Positions 8,647 through 18,272 of a stretch of 64,000 nucleotides of DNA are shown here, piece after piece. The notes beneath the pieces were generated by a model that ran no database searches, was not told the origin of the DNA, and saw only the letters and a program-made list of their open reading frames with translations. Source of the stretch: Halomicrobium sp. LC1Hm (GTDB taxonomy: Archaea; Halobacteriota; Halobacteria; Halobacteriales; Haloarculaceae). The number at the start of each line of letters is the position of its first letter. The stretch's first letter is position 1. The stretch is taken from the NCBI RefSeq assembly GCF_009617995.1, contig NZ_CP044129.1, positions 620,001 through 684,000 of the forward strand, read 5' to 3'. A program made the position numbers and the translations under genes.

Positions 8647-9929
8647 CACTCCGTCTCGCCGTCGGCTCCCGCCGACGGCTGTCCGTCGGCCAGTTGCCCG
8701 TCGCGCAACTGGGTTGCGGTCCCGTCGCGTGCGGACAGTTCGCGCTGTGGGTACGGCACCGTGATCCCCTCGTCGTCGAACGCCTCTTTGACGCCGCTGA
8801 CGACCCCCGAGACGGCCCGCCACTTCCGCGGTGGGCTCGGATGTTCGATCCAGTAGCGCAGTTCCAGCACGATCGCGGAGTCGCCGAAGGCCTTCGGAAT
8901 GACTTTCGGTGCCGGCGCGTCCTCGATGATCTCGACGGCTTCGATCGCGTCGAGGGCCACCGCCTCGGCGTCGTCGGGATCGGCGTCGTAATCGATTCCC
9001 ACCTCCGTCCGCAGCCGCAGCCGGCCGTTGGAACTCCGGTTGGTCAGAGACTGATCGTTGACCTTGTCGTTGGGCAGGACGACCGTCTCGCCGTCGAAGT
9101 TCTGGAGTCGCGTGTTGAGGATCGTGATGTCGGTGACGATCCCCTCCTGGCCGCCCACTTCGATCCAGTCGCCGACAGTGAAGGGACGCGAGAACATGAG
9201 GACGAAACCGGCGATCAGCGAACCCAGCGTCTGGCGAGCGGCCAGACCGACGACGATCCCGAGGAATCCGGCCCCCACCAGCAGACCGCTGAGATCGATG
9301 CCCCACAGCGTCATGATCGACGAACCGACGGTGACGAGCAGCACCACCTGACCCACCCGCAGCATCACCTCTTCCTGGTGCTGGGTGACCCGGTCTGCGC
9401 CCTGGCTGAACCGATCGATCACGGTTCTGAGCTGGTCGGAGCCGACGTAGGCAAGCACCAGCAACACGGCAGTCATCGTCGCTTTGACGAGGTTCGGGAT
9501 CGCAGCGAGGATCAGCCCGCCGGTGGCGACGGCCACGTCGACGAGTCCCCAGACGACCAGCAGCGAGAGCGCGCCGACGATCAGGACCGACACCTGGAGG
9601 ACCCGCAACGCGATCCCCGAGATCGTCGTCGGAATGTACATTCCGACCAGCTCGACGCCGTCGGCGACGCGGCTGTCGAACAGTCGGGACGCGAGGACGC
9701 GGCGGATCTGGCGAACGAGGAGGGGGACGACGACGAAGACGGCGAGCAACGCGGCGATCACGAGCACGGCGGTGACGGCCGCCCGCCCCTGGGTCGTCGC
9801 GAGTTCTTCGAGGAACCGCTGGCCCTCCCCGAAGACGGACGCCACGGTGTCCTGAAACACCGGCCAGTTCGACGCGGAGCCGTTGGTCGGGACCGGCGTC
9901 TCGTCGCCGACCGGCGTCGTCGCCTGCAT
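8646..9929 (-). CDS. MscS-family mechanosensitive ion channel
   Basis: A 427-residue membrane channel protein that opens on hypo-osmotic shock. After a polar N-terminus there are about five hydrophobic helices (roughly 50-70, 95-118, 125-150, 185-207, 215-245). The pore-lining TM3 is LVGAGFLGIVVGLAARQTLGS, followed by LIAGFVLMFSRPFTVGDWIEV and the beta domain with VVLPNDKVNDQSLTN, the signature of MscS. The C-terminal alpha/beta vestibule ends in an acidic tail. More helices than E. coli MscS suggests a YnaI/archaeal-type small channel. The stop codon overlaps repeat copy A; copies B and C lie just upstream of the start. Confidence 0.92.
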   Translation of the reverse strand: MQATTPVGDETPVPTNGSASNWPVFQDTVASVFGEGQRFLEELATTQGRAAVTAVLVIAALLAVFVVVPLLVRQIRRVLASRLFDSRVADGVELVGMYIPTTISGIALRVLQVSVLIVGALSLLVVWGLVDVAVATGGLILAAIPNLVKATMTAVLLVLAYVGSDQLRTVIDRFSQGADRVTQHQEEVMLRVGQVVLLVTVGSSIMTLWGIDLSGLLVGAGFLGIVVGLAARQTLGSLIAGFVLMFSRPFTVGDWIEVGGQEGIVTDITILNTRLQNFDGETVVLPNDKVNDQSLTNRSSNGRLRLRTEVGIDYDADPDDAEAVALDAIEAVEIIEDAPAPKVIPKAFGDSAIVLELRYWIEHPSPPRKWRAVSGVVSGVKEAFDDEGITVPYPQRELSARDGTATQLRDGQLADGQPSAGADGETE

Positions 9930-9957
9930 AGTTCCCCGAGGGACCTACAGCGGCTTC

Positions 9958-10037
9958 ATACTACCGGCTGTCCATCTGTGAACGATTTCGCCACCCCGGG
10001 GTGGCGAAGATCTTCACGAAGAGACAGCCGGCAGTAT
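9958..10037. repeat. Nested palindromic element, copy B (subfamily I)
   Basis: An 80-bp copy with inverted ends ATACTACCGGCTGT and ACAGCCGGCAGTAT and a perfect inner palindrome of form TTCGCCACCCC / GGGGTGGCGAA. The left arm reads CATCTGTGAACGATTTCG and the right arm ATCTTCACGAAGAG. It lies 28 bp upstream of the MscS start (minus strand) and 20 bp before copy C, in the same relative orientation. Confidence 0.85.
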
Positions 10038-10057
10038 CAGGGTTGTCCTCCGGAGCG

Positions 10058-10137
10058 GTACCGTCGGCTGTCCATCTGTAACCGATTTCGCGACCCCATG
10101 GTCGCGAATCTCTTGAAACAGCGACAGCCGGCAGTAT
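10058..10137. repeat. Nested palindromic element, copy C (subfamily II)
   Basis: An 80-bp copy whose left end is slightly degenerate (GTACCGTCGGCTGT). The inner palindrome is TTCGCGACC / CATGGTCGCGAA. The right end ACAGCCGGCAGTAT runs into CA at 10138-10139, so TCA at 10137-10139 is the TGA stop of the DCC-family gene on the minus strand. Its core differs from copy B at paired positions (CGCCACC/GGTGGCG against CGCGACC/GGTCGCG), so pairing is kept. Confidence 0.85.
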
Positions 10138-10634
10138 CAGTCGAGTCGCCGCTGGAGAAATCGGTCGCGAATCTCCGGCTCGGGGACCGGACACTGGTCT
10201 TTCTTGCCGAACACGCGATAGCGATACTCCGCCACCAGATCGTAGGCCCCGTCGCGAACGCGGGTGGGGAGTGCGATCGCCGGGTACAACAGCGGCCACG
10301 GGCCGTCGAGCCGTCGGGCCACGCGCAGTGCGGCCGTCGACTTCGTTGCGACCGCGCCGTCCTCGATCAGGACGACGGAGTCGAACGTCTCTGTCGACAG
10401 GTCGTGGCGTTCGAGCAAAGCCTGGCCGACCTCGGACTGGAGCGGTGCGAACCGGAACGTCCCGGCCGCGTCGAATCGAACGACGAACCGGACTGCGGCG
10501 TTACAGAGGTTACAGACGCCGTCGAACAGGAGTACTGGTCCGTCGATAGCGTCGAGTCGAGCCGCCACGGCGCGCTCGTCGCTCCCGCCGTCGAGGTCGT
10601 CGGAGCCGTCGTCCGCGGGCGTGTCGGCGCTCAC
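10137..10634 (-). CDS. DCC-type thiol-disulfide oxidoreductase (DUF393)
   Basis: A 165-residue protein with the family signature LLFDGVCNLCNAAVRFVVRFD near residue 35. The CNLC pair (CxxC) gives a thioredoxin-like redox centre. Downstream FAPLQSEVGQALL and TKSTAALRVARRL are also typical of DCC1-like proteins. It acts presumably in the cytoplasm or at the membrane; substrates are unknown. The acidic 25-residue N-terminal extension is typical of haloarchaeal versions. Its TGA stop lies in the terminal repeat of palindromic element copy C. Confidence 0.85.
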   Translation of the reverse strand: MSADTPADDGSDDLDGGSDERAVAARLDAIDGPVLLFDGVCNLCNAAVRFVVRFDAAGTFRFAPLQSEVGQALLERHDLSTETFDSVVLIEDGAVATKSTAALRVARRLDGPWPLLYPAIALPTRVRDGAYDLVAEYRYRVFGKKDQCPVPEPEIRDRFLQRRLD

Positions 10635-10664
10635 GGGTCGAGATTGCTCGCTGTGTTCGAACGC

Positions 10665-11570
10665 TCAGACGCCACGGCCCTGCATCTTCTCTTCTTCCGG
10701 CAGGTCGGCGTTGGCGTCGCCCTTCATGCCGCCGCCGATGTCCGACGCGATCTCGGCGAGGCGCTCGGGGTCGTCCCAGTTGTTGACCGCTTCGACGATG
10801 GCGGTGCCCATCGCTTCGGGGTCCTCTGCGCCGAAGATGCCCGAGCCGACGAAGATGCCGTCACAGCCGTGGTGCATCATCAGCGCGGCGTCGGCGGGGG
10901 TCGCGATGCCACCGGCGGCGAAGTTGACGACCGGGAGGCGACCCATCTCGGCGGTCTCGTGGACGAGATCGGCCGGGGCCTCGTGCTCGCGGGCCCACTT
11001 CTCGCGTTCCTCGTAGCTCATTCCGTCGAGTTCGCGGATCGCGCCCTTGATGTTGCGCTGGTGGTGGACGGCCTGGTTCACGTCGCCGGTGCCGGCCTCG
11101 CCTTTGGTTCGAATCATCGCCGCGCCCTCGTCGATCCGGCGCAGCGCCTCGCCGAGGTTGCGCGCGCCACAGACGAACGGGGCGGTGAAATCGCGTTTGT
11201 CGATGTGATAGCGGTCGTCGGCCGGCGTGAGCACCTCGCTCTCGTCGACCATGTCCGCACCGGCGGCCTCGAGGATCTGGGCCTCCTTGGTGTGTCCGAT
11301 CCGGGACTTGCCCATCACCGGGATCGACACCTCGTCGATGATCGCCTGCAGCGAGGCGGGGTCGGCCATTCGAGAGACGCCACCGCGCTTGCGGATGTCC
11401 GCCGGCACGGCTTCGAGGTTCATCACGGCGACGGCACCCACGTCCTCCGCGATGCGGGCCTGCTCGCGGTTGACGACGTCCATGATGACGCCGCCCTTCT
11501 GCATCTTCGCGAAGCCGCGCTTGACCAGTTCCGTCCCCCGCTTGAGGTCTTCGAGATCGGTATCGGACAT
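10665..11570 (-). CDS. pdxS: Pyridoxal 5'-phosphate synthase, lyase subunit PdxS
   Basis: A 301-residue TIM-barrel enzyme that makes pyridoxal phosphate (vitamin B6) from ribose 5-phosphate, glyceraldehyde 3-phosphate and ammonia supplied by PdxT. The N-terminus [24 protein letters not shown], the KSRIGH lysine loop, [10 protein letters not shown] and [18 protein letters not shown] are diagnostic. The start at 11570 gives the normal family length; the longer upstream frame is non-coding. PdxT is not in the window. It is divergent to the SAMP1 gene, with about 155 bp between starts. Confidence 0.97.
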   Translation of the reverse strand: MSDTDLEDLKRGTELVKRGFAKMQKGGVIMDVVNREQARIAEDVGAVAVMNLEAVPADIRKRGGVSRMADPASLQAIIDEVSIPVMGKSRIGHTKEAQILEAAGADMVDESEVLTPADDRYHIDKRDFTAPFVCGARNLGEALRRIDEGAAMIRTKGEAGTGDVNQAVHHQRNIKGAIRELDGMSYEEREKWAREHEAPADLVHETAEMGRLPVVNFAAGGIATPADAALMMHHGCDGIFVGSGIFGAEDPEAMGTAIVEAVNNWDDPERLAEIASDIGGGMKGDANADLPEEEKMQGRGV

Positions 11571-11725
11571 TACGCTCTGCTTAGGAGTGGACTCACTTAA
11601 CGCGTGTCCTTCTGTGTGGGACACAGTTTCACGGCGTGTGCCTGCCCGCGTTCGGGCCGACGGTGAATCGCCCGCTGTCGATCCGGGACACAAAGGCTTT
11701 GACCCACGCGGTCGGCGGATCAGGT

Positions 11726-11998
11726 ATGCACTGGCGGCTCTTCGCGACGCTGGCCGAGACGGCCGGCGAGGATCGGGTGTCGGTCGACGACGCCGAGACG
11801 GTCGGCGAGGCCCTCGACGCACTGCTGTCAGCCCATCCCGCACTCGAAGCGGAAGTGCTGGACGACGACGGCTCGCTGGTCGATCACATCCGGCTGCTCC
11901 ACGACGGCGACGATCCGTTCGCGGCCGGCGACGGGCTCGACACGCCCGTCTCGTCGGGCGACGAGCTGGCGCTGTTCCCGCCGGTCAGCGGCGGATAG
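11726..11998 (+). CDS. samp1: Ubiquitin-like small archaeal modifier protein SAMP1 (MoaD family)
   Basis: A 90-residue beta-grasp protein, [14 protein letters not shown], ending FPPVSGG. The C-terminal diglycine is the site adenylated by the E1-like UbaA and joined to lysines of target proteins (sampylation). MoaD-like forms also deliver sulfur for molybdopterin. The VSGG ending and the [19 protein letters not shown] middle match Haloferax SAMP1. The start at 11726 gives the family length; the ORF's upstream codons look non-coding. It is convergent with the acetyltransferase gene, with 4 bp between stops. Confidence 0.9.
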   Translation: MHWRLFATLAETAGEDRVSVDDAETVGEALDALLSAHPALEAEVLDDDGSLVDHIRLLHDGDDPFAAGDGLDTPVSSGDELALFPPVSGG

Positions 11999-12002
11999 CG
12001 CG

Positions 12003-12893
12003 TCACTCTCTGCCCGTCAGATCCGCGGCCGTGACGAAGCTCGGCGAGTCGTCGGTGTCGGCCCGGACGAACGCCGCCTGGCCGACGTGGCGTGGCGTCT
12101 CCGGGAGCAAGATTCGGACGGCGTCGGCACCGATCGCCGCGGCGTCGTCCCGGATCGCGGTGACCAGCGCGTCGGCGGCGTCCGCGTCGTCCCACGCGGC
12201 GACGCCGTACTCGGCGACCTGTTCGTCTGCGCCGGCCGCCGTCCTGACCCGACAGGCCATCCCGCAGGTGCCGTCGCGCTTGACGGCGAATACACGCTGG
12301 TCGTCGGCCAGGTCCTGGAGGCCGTCGCGAGTCAGCTCCGAGAGTGCCCAGGAGTGTCCCGCGTCGAGGGTCAGCCCCCGCAGTGCCGTCCGCGCGTCGC
12401 TGTCGGTCCAGTAGTCCCAGGCCGCCGCGGGATCGGCGTCGACGGTCTCGCTGGGAGTCCCTTCCCGTGGCATCGGCTCGGCCCACCGGAAGCTCGTCAC
12501 CGGCTCGAACCCCGCGGCGATCGACTGGCCCAGCCCGGCGTCGTTCCACGAGAACACCATGTTCCGGGCGACGGTCGCGCCCCGGTCCCGAGCCCACTCG
12601 AAGAGCGCGTCGACCATCCGGAGTCCGAGGCCGGCCCGCCGGTAGCCGGGATCGACGCGCATCCCCTGGACCCACGCTTCGTGGTCGGTGAGCACGAGTG
12701 CCTGACAGAGCCCGACTGCGTCCCCGTCGACGTCGACGACGACCGTGCGCTGGTCCGGCCCGTCTCCCGCGACCCAGTCGCGGAACACGTCCGGGATGTA
12801 GTCGCGCTGCTCGCGGTCGTCCCACGTGTCGGCGGTGAAGGCGGCGACGGCCTCGTAGTCGTCTTCGCGGGCCTGTCGAACGGTCCCGTTCAT
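12003..12893 (-). CDS. GNAT-family N-acetyltransferase
   Basis: A 296-residue protein starting MNGTVRQAREDDYEAVAAFT. The GNAT acetyl-CoA loop is in VQGMRVDPGYRRAGLGLRMVDALFEWA near residues 75-100 (R-R-A-G-L-G). The first half is a normal GNAT domain of about 150 residues. The second half (from about 155) looks like a second, degenerate GNAT-like domain without a clear acetyl-CoA loop, as in tandem-GNAT proteins. The acceptor is unknown. The gene converges tightly on samp1. Confidence 0.85.
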   Translation of the reverse strand: MNGTVRQAREDDYEAVAAFTADTWDDREQRDYIPDVFRDWVAGDGPDQRTVVVDVDGDAVGLCQALVLTDHEAWVQGMRVDPGYRRAGLGLRMVDALFEWARDRGATVARNMVFSWNDAGLGQSIAAGFEPVTSFRWAEPMPREGTPSETVDADPAAAWDYWTDSDARTALRGLTLDAGHSWALSELTRDGLQDLADDQRVFAVKRDGTCGMACRVRTAAGADEQVAEYGVAAWDDADAADALVTAIRDDAAAIGADAVRILLPETPRHVGQAAFVRADTDDSPSFVTAADLTGRE

Positions 12894-12923
12894 GCGTGTC
12901 CCTACGAGCCGAGCGCCTTGAAA

Positions 12924-14195
12924 CTACGTCCAGGGACGGGACTGGGCCTGGATCTCGCCGGCCAGGGGCTCGCCCATCGTGTCGGCCACGTCGGACGTGT
13001 TCGCCAGCGCCCACATCAGCTTCACCTTCGCCGTCCCGGGGAGCATGTCCTCGCCTTCGACGACGCCGGCCGCCAGCAGATCACGGCCGGTGTCGTAGAC
13101 CCGATCACACACTCGCCCGTCGAGACACTGACTGGTCATGACCACCGCGGTGCCGTCGTCGGTCAGGTCGTCGACGACCTCGATCCAGTCGGTGTCGACG
13201 TGGCCCAGCCCGGTGCCCTCGACGACGATGCCCGCGGCGTCGTCGAGTGCCGCCAGCCGACTCGCGTCGGTGCCCGGCGTGAACTTCACCAGCTCCACGT
13301 CCGTCTCCAGTTCGTCGTGGAGTGCCAGCTCGGTCTGGCCGCGCTGGGCGTGTTTGCGGTGGAACGTGACGCCGTCGGTCGAGGACGGATCGCTCTCGCT
13401 GACCGCCTCGTAGTCGACGGTGCCGAGGGGCTCGGCACCGACGGTCTCGAAGGCGTCCCGACGAGAGGTGTGGTTCTTCCGGACGCGGGTCCCGCGGTGG
13501 AGCGCACAGCGGTCGTCGGACTCGCTTTCGTGCATACAGACCATGACCTCCGCGGCGTCGCTCTTTGCCGCGGCGACCGCAGACACCGCGTTCATCACGT
13601 TGTCCGAGGAGGGGCGGTCGGCCGACCGCTGGCTGCCGGTGAAGACGATCGGCACCGGGGTATCGAGCATGAAGGCCATCGCGCTCGCGGTGAACTGCAT
13701 CGTGTCGGTGCCGTGCATGACGACGACGCCGTCCGCACCGGCCTCGATCTCCTCGTGGATCGCCCGTGCGAGGTCCTGCCAGACGGCCGGCGTCATGTTC
13801 TCCGAGAGGATGTTGGCGACGACGCGCCCGCGGTAGTTGGCCATCCCCGCGAGGTCGGGCACCGCTCGCAACACGTCTTCGGCGTCGAACTGTGCGGTCA
13901 CCGCGCCGGTGCGGTAGTCGACGGTGGAGGCGATCGTGCCGCCGGTCGAGATCAGCGACACCGTCGGCAGCGACTCGTCGAACTCCACCGTCGAGGTGCC
14001 TTCCTCGTCCTGTGCGCTCTCGACGTCGTACACGTCGGTCTCGACGACCTCGACGGTCGCGTCCTCGCGGTCGATGCCGACGTTGTACCCGCCGTCGAGC
14101 TTGACGACGAGGTGGTCGGGCGTGCTCGACGGCAGGAGGACGCCCTCGTAGGCATGCGCTCCGCGTTCGACGTGGATCCGGTCGCCTGCGTTCAT
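12924..14195 (-). CDS. gatD: Glutamyl-tRNA(Gln) amidotransferase subunit D
   Basis: A 423-residue archaeal asparaginase-like subunit that releases ammonia from glutamine so that GatE can convert Glu-tRNA(Gln) to Gln-tRNA(Gln). An N-terminal Tudor-like beta domain (GDRIHVERGAHAYEGVLLPS) precedes the L-asparaginase fold. Catalytic threonine motifs are STGGTIAST and HGTDTMQFTA; KFTPGTDAS and GTGLGHV follow. I chose MNAGDRI (14195) over the ATG at 14294 because it gives the family's usual N-terminus. gatE is not in the window. Confidence 0.96.
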   Translation of the reverse strand: MNAGDRIHVERGAHAYEGVLLPSSTPDHLVVKLDGGYNVGIDREDATVEVVETDVYDVESAQDEEGTSTVEFDESLPTVSLISTGGTIASTVDYRTGAVTAQFDAEDVLRAVPDLAGMANYRGRVVANILSENMTPAVWQDLARAIHEEIEAGADGVVVMHGTDTMQFTASAMAFMLDTPVPIVFTGSQRSADRPSSDNVMNAVSAVAAAKSDAAEVMVCMHESESDDRCALHRGTRVRKNHTSRRDAFETVGAEPLGTVDYEAVSESDPSSTDGVTFHRKHAQRGQTELALHDELETDVELVKFTPGTDASRLAALDDAAGIVVEGTGLGHVDTDWIEVVDDLTDDGTAVVMTSQCLDGRVCDRVYDTGRDLLAAGVVEGEDMLPGTAKVKLMWALANTSDVADTMGEPLAGEIQAQSRPWT

Positions 14196-14344
14196 GGCCG
14201 GTCGTTCCCGCCGCCGGGACGTAAACCCTCCCGTTTCACCGCCGAGCGGGACCGCCAGCAGGGAGCGGGTCGCACCGTCGTCGGTAGGGGCCAACGGTCG
14301 CCGCGAACCCCGAAGTTATACGTCTCGCAGGCGACCGTCAGCGT

Positions 14345-14734
14345 ATGAGTCAGTCGATCATCGACAAAGCGTTCGCCGACAACATCGTCACGACCGCCCG
14401 GACGGCGACCGGCGACAGCCTCCGCTCGGTGACCTACTTCACGCGGGCCAACTTCGAACAGCTCTATCTGCGCGAGGACCTCGAACAGGACGCCGACCTC
14501 AACGACTTCGTCGGCCACGAGTGGCAGGGGTACAAGCAGACCGAAAACGCCTACCAGGAGTCCGAGCTGGGCGAGTACCTGTTTACCGTGCGGGCCTTCG
14601 AGAACGGCTACCTCCTGCGAGTCACCGCGGAGCGCTCGGGCGTGTTGATCACGACCGACGGACTGTCGATGAGCTCCTACGAGGAGATCGCCGAGGCCAT
14701 CGGTCGGATGCTCGACGAGCAAGTCGAGGAGTAA
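14345..14734 (+). CDS. Haloarchaeal conserved protein (DUF7522-like)
   Basis: A 129-residue acidic protein starting MSQSIIDKAFADNIV, with TARTATGDSLRSVTYFTR, FEQLYLREDLEQDADL and a C-terminal SMSSYEEIAEAIGRML. It looks like a small alpha/beta protein without membrane segments. It resembles a haloarchaeal family I recall as DUF7522, of unknown function; the number is uncertain. It precedes nurA by 75 bp on the same strand, so co-expression with DNA-repair functions is possible but unproven. Confidence 0.6.
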   Translation: MSQSIIDKAFADNIVTTARTATGDSLRSVTYFTRANFEQLYLREDLEQDADLNDFVGHEWQGYKQTENAYQESELGEYLFTVRAFENGYLLRVTAERSGVLITTDGLSMSSYEEIAEAIGRMLDEQVEE

Positions 14735-14809
14735 CGCCACTTCGGGGTCGCTGGGGCGAGCCTCGCCGGCCGTGACAATTCTTATGACTCGTCGGCGAAA
14801 GGCTCGGGT

Positions 14810-16060
14810 ATGACACTCGACCCGGTGCACGTCGACGGGATCGCGCGCCTCGCCGGGCAGATCGAGCAGGGGGTCGACGAGCAGGACCACCGGGCGTTCG
14901 CCGAGACCGTCTGGCAGGAGTTTCTGGACCCGCTCGTGGTCGACGGCCGGGCGGTGCTGGAGCCGATCGACGAGCAGCGCCGCCGCAAGGTCGACACGCA
15001 GGACGCCGCGCTCCAGGCGACGCCGTTTCCCACCCAGCACGGGCTGGACTCGGGGACGATCAACCCCACGACGTTCAAGAACGGCGTCGTACTGGACGTG
15101 GCTCAGGCCGCGATGAGCGCCGTCCCCTCCGACCTGGAGTTGCACCGCGGCCGGACGATCGTCATGACCGCCCACTCGAACGATGCCACGGCCAGCCTGA
15201 CCGAGGACTGGCGGATGGACGACCAGGGGTACGCTCGCCAGCGAGTCCTCCAGACGCCACGGGTCGACCGCTACGAGCAGGATGTGGTCCACGCACTGGC
15301 GCTGTACCTCGCCGAGAGCGAGCACGCGCTCGAACAGGCAGACGTGGTCGACGACCTGCTCGTCCTCGACGGCCCGATCTACCCGACCGGGCTCCTCCAG
15401 TGGGCCGACCACGATCCCGAACTCGCCGAGTTGCTCGTCAAGGAGGACGTACTCGCGGTCGTCGAGAACTACGTCACCCTCGTCGAGACGTTCCTCGATC
15501 GAGACGTGCCCCTGATCGGCTTCGTCAAGTCGACCGGCTCGAAGGCGCTGAGCCGGGCCGTCCGCAAGTCACGAGGGCAGGCTCCGTGGGCCAACGACGC
15601 CGCCTTCTTCGAGAAGCTGCTCGCCCGGCGTGACGACGACGGGGAACTGCTGACCGACGCACTGACCTGTACGAACTGGTTCCGGTCGCGGCTCGGGACC
15701 GATCGCCCGCTCTCGACCGACGGCGACGCGCTGGGGATCGATCGCGAACGTGATCCGGCCGCCTACGAGGTGACGTTCTTCGTCGTCTACGATCCCCGCG
15801 AGGACGTGCTGTACCGCGTCGAAGCACCCTACGGCGTCACCCGCGACGCGGAGACGCGGGACGCGATCACCCGGCAGGTACTCGCCGACGTGGCCGCCGA
15901 ACGGGGACCGCCGCTGTCGGTCGCCAAGGCCGACGAACTCGCCCGGATCGGGCGCGACGAGAAGGCGGCGCTCCGCGAGAAAATCGAGAGCCAGCTCGAC
16001 AGCGACCGCCAGCGCGAGTACAACGACGTGCGGTGGGGTGCCGACTTCGAAGAGCTGTAG
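14810..16060 (+). CDS. nurA: DNA end-resection nuclease NurA
   Basis: A 416-residue NurA-domain protein. In archaea NurA is a 5'-to-3' nuclease that works inside the HerA hexamer to resect double-strand breaks with Mre11-Rad50. Candidate metal-binding aspartates sit in GVVLDVAQAAM (about residue 95) and LLVLDGPIYPTG (about 188), the two acidic motifs of the family. A late GIDRERDPAAYEVTFFVVYD segment and a charged C-terminal helix follow. The herA gene is at 18717 on the same strand, separated by an inserted minus-strand pair, which supports the pairing. Confidence 0.85.
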   Translation: MTLDPVHVDGIARLAGQIEQGVDEQDHRAFAETVWQEFLDPLVVDGRAVLEPIDEQRRRKVDTQDAALQATPFPTQHGLDSGTINPTTFKNGVVLDVAQAAMSAVPSDLELHRGRTIVMTAHSNDATASLTEDWRMDDQGYARQRVLQTPRVDRYEQDVVHALALYLAESEHALEQADVVDDLLVLDGPIYPTGLLQWADHDPELAELLVKEDVLAVVENYVTLVETFLDRDVPLIGFVKSTGSKALSRAVRKSRGQAPWANDAAFFEKLLARRDDDGELLTDALTCTNWFRSRLGTDRPLSTDGDALGIDRERDPAAYEVTFFVVYDPREDVLYRVEAPYGVTRDAETRDAITRQVLADVAAERGPPLSVAKADELARIGRDEKAALREKIESQLDSDRQREYNDVRWGADFEEL

Positions 16061-16112
16061 ACCCCCGTCTCGGCCGAGCGGAGACACCGATCCGCGACTC
16101 CCCGAACGACGC

Positions 16113-18194
16113 TCACTCCTCGTCGGCGCTCCCGGTCAGGCCGGCGTCGGGCTCTCGTTCGAGTGCCGGCGGGACCGATCGGTCCGCCGCGTAGCCGTCG
16201 AACCAGCGGACGATCCGCTCGATCCGATCGACGACGTGGCCGGGCTGACCGCTCCGGGAGAGTTCGTGGCCCTCGTCGGGATACCGGACGAGGCGCGTGT
16301 CGACGCCGTGTTTCCGCAGGATCCGGTGGAAGAGTTCGGCCGAACAGATCGGCGTCCGGTAGTCGTCTTCGCTGTGGAGGACCAGCGTCGGCGTCTCCAC
16401 CTCGTGTGCGTGGCCCGTCGGCGACTGGGCTTGCAGGAAGGCGGGCTCCTCCCAGGGGGTCGTATCGAAGTCGTCCTCGACCAGCTTGTACGCCCAGTCC
16501 GTCGATCCGTAGAAGCCCAGCAGGTCGTAGACCCCGCGCTGTGAGACCGCGGCCTCGAACTGGTCCGTCTGGCTCACCAGCCAGGCGGTCATGTACCCGC
16601 CGAAGCTCCCGCCCGTGACGAACAGCTGGTCTTCGTCGACGGAAGGGCGCTCCGCGACCGTCGCGATGCCAGCCAGCAGGTCGCTGGCCGTGACAGTGCC
16701 CCAGTCGCGCTCGATCGCCTGCATGTGTGCCTCGCCGTACCCCGCCGAGCCACGCGGGTTCGACCAGAAGACGACGTAGCCGTTGGCCGCGAGGGTCTGG
16801 AACTCGTGCCACATCGTCCCGCTGGTCGTCCACATCGCGTGTGGGCCGCCGTGGACCTCGACGGCCAGCGGGTACGACGCTTCGGGGTCGAACTCCGGCG
16901 GCGTCAGCACCCACCCCTGGCACGTCGCGGCGTCGCTCTCTCCCCCGTCGTCGGCGGAGAAGCGGATCTCCTCGGGCTCCTGGACCGCGTGTGTATCGAG
17001 GTAGTCGGCGTTGCACTCGGTGAGTCGCGTCGCTGTCTCGCCGTCGGCGTCGGCGACGAACAGGTCGCCGGGATGGTCCCAGCTACTCTGGACGTACGCG
17101 ACGCGGTCGTCCCCGACGTCGAAGCCGTCGATCGCCGACCACTCGTCGCGACGCACTCGCTCCGGCTCGACCGCGAGCGGTCGCGGCTCCGCTTCGGGGC
17201 TGTCCGTCGCAGCGAGGTCGGCGGCGTGGACTCGCCAGAGCGCCGTCGCGCCTTCGTCCGGCGTCCCGAAGTACAGCGCCCCGCCGTCCGGGTCCCACGT
17301 CACTCTCAGATCCGCGGCGAGCGTCCGGTCGAGTGCTGCGGTGAGGTCGTGGACGGTGTCAGTCTCGTCGAGCAGGTGCAGCTCCGTCTGTGCCATCGTC
17401 CCCTGCGCTGGATCGATGTAGGAGAACGCGACGCGTCGCCCGCTGGCCGCGAGCGCCGGCTGGAACGTCGTCGTCTCGTGGCGCAAGACGCTGTCGCCGC
17501 TGTCGAGGTCGTACGCTCTGATCTCCGTCGCCAGCGAGTCGTCGGGGTCGGCCACGTCGGCGTCGCGGGCGAAATACAGCGTGTCATCGTCGCCCCAGGT
17601 CGGACTCGCGTGGTCGCGGTCGGCGGTCGTCACGCGCTGGATCTCCGTACCGTCTGGCGTGACGAGGTACACTTGACTCCGTCTGCCGTCGCGGTACTGC
17701 TCTGCGGTCCGGTACACCGTCCGGTCGACCACGCGCGGGTCGGGCGTCTCCGGTTCGAATTCGGGTTCGACTTCGAGGTCGCGGTCGGCCTCGCGGTCGG
17801 CATCGGTCACCTGCTGGACGAACGCGATCCGCTCGCCGTCCGGTGCCCAGGCGATCTGGCCGACGCCGCCGACGACGCTGGTGATCTGTGCCGCCTCGCC
17901 ACCGTCGGTCGGCACTACCCAGAGCTGCTGGCGGTCGTCCGCGGCCCCGCGGGTCGAGACGAACGCGAGGCGGTCGCCGCTCGGGCTCCACCGGGGCTCC
18001 GAGTCGATCCCCTCCGAGAGCGTGAATCGCTGCGGCTCGCCGCCAGTGGTGTCGGCGACGTGTACCGTGGCCTCGTACTCGCTGTCGTCGCTGGGCGTCC
18101 GCTGGACGTAGGCGACGCGGTCGCCCTCGGGCGAGAGACGTGGCGTCGAAACCTGCGCGAGCTCGTGGAAGTCGGCGGCGCTGATCGGCTCCAT
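16113..18194 (-). CDS. S9-family serine peptidase (acylaminoacyl-peptidase/prolyl-oligopeptidase type)
   Basis: A 693-residue peptidase. The N-terminal about 400 residues form WD40-like/beta-propeller blades with repeated 'TPRLSPEGDRVAYV', 'EPRWSPSGDRLAFVS' and 'IAWAPDGERIAFV' motifs. The C-terminal alpha/beta-hydrolase domain carries the catalytic Ser530 in GGSFGGYM, Asp near 611 in HSEDDYRTP and His643 in PDEGHEL. There is no signal peptide, so it is probably cytoplasmic and hydrolyses short or N-blocked peptides. It lies between nurA and herA but on the opposite strand, so it is unlikely to share their operon. Confidence 0.93.
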   Translation of the reverse strand: MEPISAADFHELAQVSTPRLSPEGDRVAYVQRTPSDDSEYEATVHVADTTGGEPQRFTLSEGIDSEPRWSPSGDRLAFVSTRGAADDRQQLWVVPTDGGEAAQITSVVGGVGQIAWAPDGERIAFVQQVTDADREADRDLEVEPEFEPETPDPRVVDRTVYRTAEQYRDGRRSQVYLVTPDGTEIQRVTTADRDHASPTWGDDDTLYFARDADVADPDDSLATEIRAYDLDSGDSVLRHETTTFQPALAASGRRVAFSYIDPAQGTMAQTELHLLDETDTVHDLTAALDRTLAADLRVTWDPDGGALYFGTPDEGATALWRVHAADLAATDSPEAEPRPLAVEPERVRRDEWSAIDGFDVGDDRVAYVQSSWDHPGDLFVADADGETATRLTECNADYLDTHAVQEPEEIRFSADDGGESDAATCQGWVLTPPEFDPEASYPLAVEVHGGPHAMWTTSGTMWHEFQTLAANGYVVFWSNPRGSAGYGEAHMQAIERDWGTVTASDLLAGIATVAERPSVDEDQLFVTGGSFGGYMTAWLVSQTDQFEAAVSQRGVYDLLGFYGSTDWAYKLVEDDFDTTPWEEPAFLQAQSPTGHAHEVETPTLVLHSEDDYRTPICSAELFHRILRKHGVDTRLVRYPDEGHELSRSGQPGHVVDRIERIVRWFDGYAADRSVPPALEREPDAGLTGSADEE

Positions 18195-18272
18195 ACCATC
18201 GCCTGTGACTGACAGCCAAAGACAGTGATGGATCCCGTCGAGAATCGCCGTGACACAGCCGGAGCGTTTCTC

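Noticed and set aside
8622..11600. A 992-codon plus-strand frame across MscS, DCC and PdxS
   Set aside because: It is a shadow frame that runs straight through two palindromic repeats and three genes that are each well supported on the other strand.
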